39,992 nt of DNA from a bacterium (GTDB lineage: Bacteria; SZUA-79; Acidulodesulfobacterales; Acidulodesulfobacteraceae): NCBI GenBank assembly GCA_021850985.1, contig JAJZJX010000016.1:1-39992 (forward strand), written 5' to 3'. This document shows positions 32,304 through 39,565 of this stretch, piece after piece. Positions within the stretch are counted from its first letter, which is position 1, and each line of letters opens with the position of its first letter. The notes beneath the pieces were generated by a model. The model was not told where the DNA came from. It searched no databases and worked only from the letters and a program-made list of their open reading frames with translations. The position numbers were made by a program, and so were the translations under genes.

Positions 32304-32463
32304 AGAAAAGGCGTCAGATTAATTTTCCGCCTTAGCTCCCCTCCTTTTTAAAGATATATTTTTCTGCGTGTTTATGAAAAGCACGCCTTTTCATGCAGAA
32401 AAATATGGTGTCGGCCAAAGGCCGACGGGGTGGTTCACGGAAAATTAATCCGACGCCTTTTCC
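32304..32463. repeat. Triple-nested composite repeat upstream of the coupling ATPase
   Basis: Outer family B arms (GAAAAGGCGTCAGATTAATT, 32305-32324; AATTAATCCGACGCCTTTTC, 32443-32462) enclose a reverse family A unit (CCTTAGCTCCCCTCCTTT ... GGTGTCGGCC, GGGGTGGTT). The family A unit is itself split by a third palindrome at about 32355-32405, with arms ATATTTTTCTGC and GCAGAAAAATAT and an inner ATGAAAAG/CTTTTCAT stem. The GGAGGGG arm of family A has been lost at the insertion. Confidence 0.8.
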
Positions 32464-32481
32464 CAGTCCTCTTTACAAATT

Positions 32482-33105
32482 TTATCTTGATTCTTTTATA
32501 TGCCTGTATAAATATATGATTATAAGCAGTATAATAGCCGCTATAATAATAATGCCGAATTTTTTAAAATACGGAATAAAAAGATTGATGTTTCGTCCTA
32601 CGACTAAGCCGAGATAGGCAACCGCGCCGTTATATATAAGCGAACCGAGAACTATATAAACCGCAAATTTTTTGTAATTCATAAGGGAAGCACCCGGGGG
32701 GAAACCTATATAGGTTTTGATAACGGGAAGGCATATTCCGATAAAAACGGTTATAGAGCCGTATTTTTTAAACCAGCCTTCAGCTTTTTCAAGGTCTTTT
32801 TTATTTACTAAGAAATATTTTCCGTATTTTTCTATTATGCGCCTGCCGCCTTTTTTGCCTATATAATAAAGCAGCGACGAGCCTGCCAAAGTTCCTACGG
32901 TAGCGCTTAAAACCACTAGATAAAAATTTATTTTGCCTTCTCCTGAAAGAAAACCGGAAACCATCAAAACTAATTCCGAAGAAATAGGTATCGCGCACGA
33001 CTCCAAAAACATTAAAAAAATAATCCCCGGGTAAAAAAGCCCTGCCGCTAACGCCCAGGAAAAAAATACCCCTATATAGCCTTTATTTAAAGAGTTTAAA
33101 TTCAT
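32482..33105 (-). CDS. DedA-family inner-membrane protein
   Basis: Polytopic DedA/SNARE-associated family protein; members act in membrane homeostasis and in undecaprenyl-phosphate or phospholipid transport. Conserved features are the re-entrant-loop region FLMFLESCAIPISSELVLMV with the acidic and Pro residues of the family, and GTLAGSSLLYYIGKKGGRRI. The second half-site is FIGICLPVIKTYIGFPPGAS, where family members usually have an Arg in F.G.F.P.(V/I)R; here a Lys (VIKTY) takes that place. The length of 207 aa is typical, with about five hydrophobic segments. It is flanked on both sides by composite repeats. Confidence 0.9.
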   Translation of the reverse strand: MNLNSLNKGYIGVFFSWALAAGLFYPGIIFLMFLESCAIPISSELVLMVSGFLSGEGKINFYLVVLSATVGTLAGSSLLYYIGKKGGRRIIEKYGKYFLVNKKDLEKAEGWFKKYGSITVFIGICLPVIKTYIGFPPGASLMNYKKFAVYIVLGSLIYNGAVAYLGLVVGRNINLFIPYFKKFGIIIIAAIILLIIIYLYRHIKESR

Positions 33106-33123
33106 AATTTATTTTATCTCTAA

Positions 33124-33235
33124 GGAAGAGATGCCGGATTAATTTTTCTGCTAACCACCCCGTCGGCCTTTGGCCGACACCCCTCCTTTTTCAAAGGAGG
33201 GGAGCTAAGGCGGAAAAATTAATCCTGCACCCTGC
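33124..33235. repeat. Composite repeat (family A in family B) between bioA and dedA
   Basis: Outer arms ATGCCGGATTAATTTTTCTG and CGGAAAAATTAATCCTGCAC are divergent family B ends. They surround a complete family A unit at 33153-33210 with stems GTCGGCC/GGCCGAC and CCCCTCC/GGAGGGG. It fills almost all of the 147-bp gap between the bioA stop and the dedA start. Confidence 0.8.
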
Positions 33236-33252
33236 TATAAATTCATAATTTA

Positions 33253-34611
33253 TTATTTACCTGCAACCTCTTCGATAGATTCGTAAACGGCTGAACAGAG
33301 CGTTTCAAGCGTCGTTTCGTCTATAACAAGCGGAGGCATAAGGACTATAACGTCGCCTAAGGGTCTAATAATTACGCCTTTTTGCCTTGCCTTTAAAATT
33401 ACTTTATGTCCTATTCTTTCATGTTCGGCGAAAGGCTCTTTGGTCTTTTTGTCTTTAACCAGTTCAATTCCGGCCATAAGTCCGATATTTCTTATGTCTC
33501 CTACGTTTTTAAGCTCCCGATACCGTTTCAAAAGTTCGTTGAAACGTTTGATAACAGGTTTCATTTTATTTAAAAGGTCGTTTTTTTTGAAAAGTTCGAT
33601 AGATTTTACGGCGCAGGCGGAAGCAAGCTGATTTCCGGTATAAGTATGCCCGTGAAAGAAAGTTTTATTGTCTTCGTATTTTCCGAGAAATCCATCGTAA
33701 ATCTCCTGCGTAAACAGAGTAGCCGCCATAGGAAGGTAGCCGCCGGTAATTCCTTTTGCAGTGCACATAGCGTCCGGCGAAACGTCTTCATGGAATGCGG
33801 CGAACATTTTTCCGGTCCTGCCGAAACCTGTGGCCACTTCGTCTAATATCAGCAAAACTCCGTTGTCTTTGCACGCCCTTTCTATTTTTTTCAAATATCC
33901 TGCGGGCATAGTTATCATTCCCGATGCGCCCTGTACCATAGGCTCTATAATTAAAGCGCAGGACTCTTCGGCATGCACTTTTATTATCTTTTCGGCTTCC
34001 TTTGCGCAGTGCAGAGCGCAGTCCGGATATTTTAAACCGTAAGGGCATCTGTAGCAGTAAGGATAAGTTATTCTTACAGTATCAAACAAAAGAGGTTTGT
34101 ATATTGAATGAAAAAGTCCTATTCCTCCTACGGAAACGCTTCCTATGGTATCTCCGTGATAAGCCGAAGTGGCGGCGATTATTTTCTTCTTGTCTTTATA
34201 TTTAGGCCCTTTTTGCCTAAAATACTGAAAAGCAACTTTAATGGCTATTTCAACGGAGGTAGAACCGGAGTCGGAATAAAAAACTTTTTTAAGATTTTTA
34301 GGCGCTATTTCTAATAGTTTTTCGGCAAGTATTGCGGACGGCACGTTTGCAAGCCCCAAAAGCGTGCTGTGCGAAATTTTATCTATCTGCTCTTTGAGCG
34401 CGGAATTAAGTTCCGGATTATTGTGTCCGTGAACGTTTACCCATAAGGAAGATACCCCGTCTATATACTTGTTTCCGTGAATATCGTAAAGATAAACGCC
34501 CTCCCCTCTTTCGATTAAAAGATTGCGCTCTTTTTCCCAGTCCGACATTTGCGTAAAAGGGTGCCAGACGTACTCTCTGTCTATTTTTTCGATATCTTCG
34601 GGATTTAGCAT
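33253..34611 (-). CDS. bioA: Adenosylmethionine-8-amino-7-oxononanoate aminotransferase (BioA)
   Basis: PLP-dependent class III aminotransferase making 7,8-diaminopelargonate from KAPA in biotin synthesis. The N-terminal WHPFTQMSDWEKE block is specific for BioA. The PLP site is clear: Asp257 in LILDEVATGFGRTGKMF and Schiff-base Lys286 in CTAKGITGGYLPMAAT. YHGDTIGSVSVGG and HGHTYTGNQLASA are also present. A CYRC...CALHC cysteine-rich loop at 186-202 is seen in other BioA enzymes. The length of 452 aa is normal. No other bio gene is in the window, so the rest of the pathway must be elsewhere. The upstream gap holds a family B repeat. Confidence 0.95.
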   Translation of the reverse strand: MLNPEDIEKIDREYVWHPFTQMSDWEKERNLLIERGEGVYLYDIHGNKYIDGVSSLWVNVHGHNNPELNSALKEQIDKISHSTLLGLANVPSAILAEKLLEIAPKNLKKVFYSDSGSTSVEIAIKVAFQYFRQKGPKYKDKKKIIAATSAYHGDTIGSVSVGGIGLFHSIYKPLLFDTVRITYPYCYRCPYGLKYPDCALHCAKEAEKIIKVHAEESCALIIEPMVQGASGMITMPAGYLKKIERACKDNGVLLILDEVATGFGRTGKMFAAFHEDVSPDAMCTAKGITGGYLPMAATLFTQEIYDGFLGKYEDNKTFFHGHTYTGNQLASACAVKSIELFKKNDLLNKMKPVIKRFNELLKRYRELKNVGDIRNIGLMAGIELVKDKKTKEPFAEHERIGHKVILKARQKGVIIRPLGDVIVLMPPLVIDETTLETLCSAVYESIEEVAGK

Positions 34612-34660
34612 AGCATTTAAAATTTAAATTATCGTTATTATTCCTTTAATCCTTATACCC

Positions 34661-34730
34661 AGAAAAAGGTGTCAGATTAAATTTGATCTGTTTCGTATGC
34701 AAAAAAAATAAAATCAGACACCTTTTTCTT
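34661..34730. repeat. Family B repeat between the PHP gene and bioA
   Basis: The arms are AGAAAAAGGTGTCAGATTAA and AAAATCAGACACCTTTTTCT around a short AT-rich core without the CTGAACGCAG segment. The element fills half of the 142-bp gap. Confidence 0.85.
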
Positions 34731-34753
34731 ACATTTTGAAAGCCGCTTTCTAT

Positions 34754-36055
34754 TTAATTTTTTTTGCAATAAATTTCTATATTGTTTGAATAAAGATACG
34801 TTATTTTTTTGCGTCCGAAATAAACGTCTATTTCTACCCTGTAAAAATCGGATTTAGTATCTCTTGAAAAATCGTTTATTTCATAAATAAGGTCGGTATT
34901 CTTCGACGAAAATATTTTTCCGCCGTTCCTGAATAAATTTATTTTATAAGGATTTTTCCTGCCGTTTATATCGATTCCCGCAAATATTATAACATTTTTT
35001 TTATCGTTTTTGTCTATATTTTTGCGAGCAGCGCCTTTATCTTTAAGATTAGTTTCGTCTTCAGTTTTGCCCTTAATTTCTAAGGCGTTTATATAATCCC
35101 CGCTGAAATATTTTTTCCCGTCCGAAGACTGCGCTCCGAAGTAAAAACCTTTTGGAATGCCGAACATGTCGAATGAAAAAAAACATCTGCCGTTTTTTAC
35201 CGCTTCCGTTATTTTCTTTTTGTCTTCGCCGATTTTACCCGACGGCTTATCGCCTAAAAGAACGTGAGTCCTTGCCACCGAAAAAAGCTCCGAATATTTA
35301 GGAAATTTAATACGTCTTTTTCTTGTTACCTTAACGTTTGAATGGGCATCGGCAGATGCAATGCCGGTTTTCATATTTTTATGCTTCTGAACCGAGTCCC
35401 AAAATTTTATAGTTTTTGCCGGCTTATGCGATAAAAAATGAAGCGCGTAAAAAGAATTTATTTTATATGTAAAGATTACGGCAATCATATATAAGGGATT
35501 CATGCCGCGCCACTGAGAATCTAAGTTTATAATCTCTATGCCGTCGTATCCTTTTACTTTAAAATTTTTCCACGGCGTCCACCAGTTATGCGGATGGCAT
35601 ATAATTCCCGCTCCGTTCTGCTTTTTTATTTCCGACAAAACGTCCTTATAGCTGCCTCTTTTTATCTCCTTTTCGATTCCTACGGCAAGAAAATGTCCGA
35701 ATTCCGTGTTAATTTCTTCTCCGGCAAAATAAAAAAGCCCGTCGTAATAACCTTCCAATCCGTCAAATTTAGGCTTAAGCGTGTTATGGTCCGACGAAAC
35801 CAGAAAATCGGCTTTAAGTTCTTTAGCGGTCTTTATAAGCTCTTCTATGCGCCCGGACCCGTCGGAATATACCGTATGAAAATGTATTATTCCGTTAATC
35901 TCCGTAAGTTTAAACCTGTTGCGGTTTTCGCTCTTGCGGTTGATAAAATCGATTTTTAAATTAAAAAATTTTATCCTGAAATAAAATAAAATCAATAAAA
36001 TCAGGATAAAAATTAAAATAATTCTCGCCGATATGATAAATAAAAATATATTCAT
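34754..36055 (-). CDS. Membrane-anchored PHP-domain metallohydrolase
   Basis: Predicted metal-dependent phosphoesterase of the PHP superfamily, closest in layout to CehA/McbA-type proteins. One N-terminal membrane helix (about residues 5-27) anchors it. The metal-binding set is visible: HFH at 58-60 with Asp65, SDH at 88-90, AGEE at 111-114, His121, HPH at 154-156 (CHPHNWWTPW) and ADAH in GIASADAHSNV. The last ~130 residues are Lys- and Asp-rich and probably beta. The substrate is unknown. It lies between waaA-like and bioA on the same strand, with repeats on both sides. The catalytic residues appear complete, so activity is expected; a nucleic-acid polymerase-type PHP role is unlikely. Confidence 0.83.
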   Translation of the reverse strand: MNIFLFIISARIILIFILILLILFYFRIKFFNLKIDFINRKSENRNRFKLTEINGIIHFHTVYSDGSGRIEELIKTAKELKADFLVSSDHNTLKPKFDGLEGYYDGLFYFAGEEINTEFGHFLAVGIEKEIKRGSYKDVLSEIKKQNGAGIICHPHNWWTPWKNFKVKGYDGIEIINLDSQWRGMNPLYMIAVIFTYKINSFYALHFLSHKPAKTIKFWDSVQKHKNMKTGIASADAHSNVKVTRKRRIKFPKYSELFSVARTHVLLGDKPSGKIGEDKKKITEAVKNGRCFFSFDMFGIPKGFYFGAQSSDGKKYFSGDYINALEIKGKTEDETNLKDKGAARKNIDKNDKKNVIIFAGIDINGRKNPYKINLFRNGGKIFSSKNTDLIYEINDFSRDTKSDFYRVEIDVYFGRKKITYLYSNNIEIYCKKN

Positions 36056-36076
36056 AATTTTTTCAGCTCTGTTATC

Positions 36077-36188
36077 GGAAAAGGTGTCAGGTTAATTTTC
36101 CTTGAACCACCCCGTCGGCCTTTGGCCGACACCCCTCCTTTTTCAAAGGAGGGGAGCTAAGGTGTAAAATAAATCCGGCGTCTTTTCC
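36077..36188. repeat. Composite repeat (family A in family B) upstream of the PHP gene
   Basis: Arms GGAAAAGGTGTCAGGTTAAT and AAATAAATCCGGCGTCTTTT enclose a complete family A unit at 36105-36162 (GTCGGCC/GGCCGAC and CCCCTCC/GGAGGGG stems, ending GAGCTAAGG). It covers most of the 136-bp gap between the waaA-like stop and the PHP start. Confidence 0.85.
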
Positions 36189-36191
36189 TAT

Positions 36192-37586
36192 TTATAACAC
36201 GGAAGCAAGGTAATCACTGAAATATTCCTCAAATTCAATTTTTTTCTTTAAGCAAAAATCCAGCCCGTTTCTTCCGGTTTCCGTTCTTAGATTATCGTTT
36301 TCTATAAGTCTTAATATAGATTCTTTAATATTTTTTTCATCGGTTAAAATTAAAGCCTTATTTTCGGCCATTTCGCCGGTTATATCCGTAAAATTAAGCG
36401 CATATTTTCCGGTAATTACCGCTTTTCCGTATCCGGCCGGTTCGAGAATATTGTGCCCGCCGCTTTCTTTTGCAAAAAGGCTTTTGCCTACGTAAACGAT
36501 ATCCGAAACGGGATATATCTCGTTTAATATGCCGTAGCGCTCTACTATCAAAGCATTAAAATCTTCGGAATTTAAAAAAACTTCGGCGGCGGATCCGGCG
36601 GATTCTTTTGATTCCGCCGATTTTACCGAACCGTAATAAACTGCGCTAAAGCCCGCATCCGAAGCTTTTTTAAAAAGCATGCCCGCAATTTTGATATTTC
36701 TGGGAACTAAAATAAACTTTAAACGTAAATTTTCGGGAAATCTTTCTTCGGATGCTATTTCTTTTAAAACATTTAATATATATATTGATTCTTTTTTATG
36801 TACGGAAACAAAAGATATAATTTTAACGCTTGAATTTTCATCTTTTTCATCTTTATTAAGATTAATTTTTGCAACTTTTTCAATTTTATTAATATTATTA
36901 GCTTTACCTGCGCCCGCACAAGAAATATATTTTAATGACAGCGGCAAAACTTCGGATTTAACGTCTATTCCGGCTGAATTTAACGAAACCGCCGACGAAA
37001 GAAAAACATTATTTTGTATTTCGTTCTTACCCTTTATGTTCATATCCGTTATGTTCATTTTTTTAAAATTTGAAGCCGAAATGCCTGTAAAAATTAATTT
37101 AAGTTTTAAATTTGAATTAAACCCGAAATTTAAAAACTCTTTAATTAATTTTTTAGAAACCGCGTGCTGAACGGATATAAAATAATCCGGTTTTACTGAA
37201 TTTATATATTTTTTAAAGACGGTTCTTGCCGGCAAAAAGGGGTGAAAAAAATATAATATACCGGCGTCCTTATGATTTTGCGCTACCGAAAGAGTCGAAA
37301 AAGTTTTAAAACTTATAAAAAAAAGCGGCGGTTCGGCGTCGTCGTTTTTTTCGGAAAATATCCGCCTGATTATATCCGCGGCGTAAACCGCAATCCTGAA
37401 CTCGCCGATGGATTCGGCATAAATCCATATTCTTTTTCGTCCGGCAAACCCTGCCCTTTCCGTTCCGGCAAACTCTGCGCTTTGCGAAGAAATATCGGTA
37501 TCTAACTGTTTTACCGATTTAAAAAAAAGCGAATTTAAGGAAAAAAAACTTATCAATTTAGGAAATATTTTCATCGGCGCCGACAT
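36192..37586 (-). CDS. Divergent Kdo transferase (WaaA/KdtA-like)
   Basis: GT-B glycosyltransferase related to WaaA, which adds Kdo to lipid A precursor at the inner membrane. The N-terminal domain keeps the catalytic Glu motif as ESIGEF (58-63; usual ASVGE). The C-terminal CMP-Kdo-binding motif is intact: GGHNILEPAGYGKAVITG (about 376-393) followed by NF. The highly conserved METELWPN block after the first domain strand reads SVQHAVSKK at 138-146, losing both acidic residues and WPN. At 464 aa it is somewhat long, with a Lys/Asn-rich central insert. It overlaps the Trm112-family gene by 29 bp (17 bp if it starts at codon 5). It could be a WaaA with altered specificity or a paralogue. Confidence 0.72.
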   Translation of the reverse strand: MSAPMKIFPKLISFFSLNSLFFKSVKQLDTDISSQSAEFAGTERAGFAGRKRIWIYAESIGEFRIAVYAADIIRRIFSEKNDDAEPPLFFISFKTFSTLSVAQNHKDAGILYFFHPFLPARTVFKKYINSVKPDYFISVQHAVSKKLIKEFLNFGFNSNLKLKLIFTGISASNFKKMNITDMNIKGKNEIQNNVFLSSAVSLNSAGIDVKSEVLPLSLKYISCAGAGKANNINKIEKVAKINLNKDEKDENSSVKIISFVSVHKKESIYILNVLKEIASEERFPENLRLKFILVPRNIKIAGMLFKKASDAGFSAVYYGSVKSAESKESAGSAAEVFLNSEDFNALIVERYGILNEIYPVSDIVYVGKSLFAKESGGHNILEPAGYGKAVITGKYALNFTDITGEMAENKALILTDEKNIKESILRLIENDNLRTETGRNGLDFCLKKKIEFEEYFSDYLASVL

Positions 37587-37767
37587 TTAGTTCGTCTAAA
37601 CTTTTTGCGTCTTCTATTAATAAAATAGGAATTTCGTCTTCTACCGGATAGTAAACCCTGCAATTTTTGCATATAAGTATTTCTTTTCCTTCAATTTCTT
37701 TGTAAATAAGATCGCCGAGGCATTTCGGACAGGCTAAAAATTCTTCAGCCATTTCCTTCACGTTCAT
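37558..37767 (-). CDS. Trm112-family zinc-ribbon protein (YcaR-like)
   Basis: Small protein of the Trm112/UPF0434 family. Two CxxC pairs (CPKC, Cys13/Cys16; CKNC, Cys33/Cys36) form a zinc ribbon, followed by the family motif VYYPVEDEIPILL. The length of 69 aa fits. In many Gram-negative genomes this gene lies beside lipid A and Kdo genes (lpxK, kdsB), which agrees with the WaaA-like gene that overlaps its 3' end. Its biochemical role in bacteria is not established. It lies 27 bp after the cysS stop on the same strand. Confidence 0.9.
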   Translation of the reverse strand: MNVKEMAEEFLACPKCLGDLIYKEIEGKEILICKNCRVYYPVEDEIPILLIEDAKSLDELNVGADENIS

Positions 37768-37794
37768 AATTAATTTACTCCCGCGCTTAAACGC

Positions 37795-39405
37795 TTAGTT
37801 TATACCTGTTATTTTATACGCAGTCCCAAAATTAGTATCTTCCAAAGTTACACCTTTTTCTAAAAGCGATTTCCTAATCTCGTCCGCCGCAGCGTACTCT
37901 TTGTTTTTTCGCAGTTCGTTTCGACGTTTTATGAGTTTTTCTATCTCTTCGCCGCTAATAGCTGCAGCCGCCGCCGAAACTCCGGACTTGCCGTATTCAT
38001 AGTTTGCCGGCGCGGAATTAGATTCTATAAATAATTTAGGATCTTCGTTTAAAATTCCGAATATATCGGAAAGGGAATGTTTAATAAAAACCATAGCGGA
38101 ATCCAAAAAGAGTAAATCAGCCCGTTCGATAAAATTTTGCGCCATAGCGTCTTTTATAATCTTATTAGTCTTTCTTACGAGGTCGAATATAACGGATACG
38201 GCTTTGGCGGTGTTAAAATCGTCGCCCATAGAATCATAAAATTGAGCAATATACCTTTCGATACTTTCCGGATTTTTACCGCTGACCGCCGTGCCTTTAT
38301 TGCCGTCTTCGGTTGAAGCGCCGCCTGCAGTTCCCCCGCTTGTATCTTTTTCTTTTGCGTCTTTTATTTCTATCCGTTTTTCGTACGTCAATTTTTTTAA
38401 TTCGTTATAAAGATTTACCGCCTGATAAAGCCTGAGCAGGCTCTGCCCTGCGCTTTCAATCCCTTCGTAAGAAAAATCTATAAAAGACCGGTAATGCGTA
38501 AACATAAAGAAAAGCCTCAACGCTTCCGGATGAAATTTTTCCAGTACGTCTCTGACGGTAATAAAGTTTTTAAGCGATTTCGACATTTTTTCGCTGTTTA
38601 TGTTTACGAAACCGTTATGTATCCAGTAATTTACGAAATTTTTTCCGGTATAGCTTTCCGACTGGGCAATTTCGTTTTCATGATGAGGAAAAATAAGGTC
38701 GGATCCGCCGCCGTGTATATCTATGCTTTCGCCGAGAAACTTCATGCTCATTGCGGAGCATTCTATATGCCAGCCGGGTCTTCCTTTGCCCCATGGGCTG
38801 TTCCAGCTCGGTTCCCCTTCTTTGGACTTTTTCCATAAAGCGAAATCCAAAAAGTTTTCTTTTTCTTCATTTACCGGAATTCTTAAACCGGCTATAAGTT
38901 CGTCGATATTTTTATGCGAAAGTTTGCCGTAATCTTTGAACGAATTAACCCTGAAAAAAACGTCGCCGTTAATTTCGTATGCATTGCCTTTATCTATAAG
39001 TTTGGAAGCAACCTCTATCATTTCCGGAATAGTCTCGGTAGCTTTGGGTTCGTAAGACGGACTTAAAACGTTAAGCGCATCCATATCCTTGCGATATTCG
39101 TCTATATACTTTGAAGAAACCGCCTCGACGGTCTTTTTTTCTTCGTTTGCTTTTTTTATAATTTTATCGTCTATATCGGTAAAATTTCTGACATATATTA
39201 CGTTATAACCTGCGCTTTTTAAAAAACGGTAAATTATATCGAAAGTGATATACGCCCTTGCATGTCCTATATGAGACAGGTCGTAAGCCGTAATTCCGCA
39301 TACGTACATAAGGACTTTATCTTCGTTTATCGGCTTAAACAGCTCTTTTGAAAGAGAAAGCGTATTAAAAATTTTTATATCCGGTTTTTTATTTTTTTTA
39401 TCCAT
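37795..39405 (-). CDS. cysS: Cysteinyl-tRNA synthetase
   Basis: Class I aminoacyl-tRNA synthetase charging tRNA-Cys. The HIGH motif is at 45-48 (SHIGHARAY) and KMSKS at 273-277 (KMSKSLKNF). Zinc ligands are visible as Cys36 (MYVCGITAYD), Cys216 (WHIECSAM) and His241 with Glu245 (FPHHENEIAQSE). A low-complexity Gly/Thr/Ser-rich insert of about 35 residues interrupts the helical region after residue 345. The C-terminal anticodon-binding part is present (RNELRKNKEYAAADEIRKSL). The length of 536 aa is longer than the usual ~460-480 because of this insert. A GAGGA lies upstream of the ATG. Confidence 0.98.
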   Translation of the reverse strand: MDKKNKKPDIKIFNTLSLSKELFKPINEDKVLMYVCGITAYDLSHIGHARAYITFDIIYRFLKSAGYNVIYVRNFTDIDDKIIKKANEEKKTVEAVSSKYIDEYRKDMDALNVLSPSYEPKATETIPEMIEVASKLIDKGNAYEINGDVFFRVNSFKDYGKLSHKNIDELIAGLRIPVNEEKENFLDFALWKKSKEGEPSWNSPWGKGRPGWHIECSAMSMKFLGESIDIHGGGSDLIFPHHENEIAQSESYTGKNFVNYWIHNGFVNINSEKMSKSLKNFITVRDVLEKFHPEALRLFFMFTHYRSFIDFSYEGIESAGQSLLRLYQAVNLYNELKKLTYEKRIEIKDAKEKDTSGGTAGGASTEDGNKGTAVSGKNPESIERYIAQFYDSMGDDFNTAKAVSVIFDLVRKTNKIIKDAMAQNFIERADLLFLDSAMVFIKHSLSDIFGILNEDPKLFIESNSAPANYEYGKSGVSAAAAAISGEEIEKLIKRRNELRKNKEYAAADEIRKSLLEKGVTLEDTNFGTAYKITGIN

Positions 39406-39453
39406 AATTTATAAATCCTCGCAACTTCATATCATATCATATACGAAAGTTTT

Positions 39454-39531
39454 TTTTAACATATTTTTAACAAAAATTTAACCGAAACGTAACATTATTG
39501 TCATAATACCGTAACATTAATTTGATATATT
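39454..39531 (+). promoter_or_regulatory. Six tandem 11-bp TTAACA-like units with a -10 element: Pho-box-like array
   Basis: Successive 11-mers from 39454 read TTTTAACATAT, TTTTAACAAAA, ATTTAACCGAA, ACGTAACATTA, TTGTCATAATA and CCGTAACATTA. TAAC falls at the same phase in five, and the sixth has TGTCAT. A -10 match TATATT follows at 39526-39531, 6 bp after the last unit. Direct repeats on an 11-bp pitch that take the place of the -35 are the hallmark of PhoB/PhoP-type activation. The array lies 51-117 bp from the cysS start and ends 46 bp before the gene at 39566. Confidence 0.6.
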
Positions 39532-39565
39532 GTTAAATATAAAAACATTTTAAGGAGAATGTCTT

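Noticed and set aside
33788-34048. Overlapping open frames on both strands inside bioA
   Set aside because: BioA is complete and conserved through this region; the other frames have no recognisable protein features.
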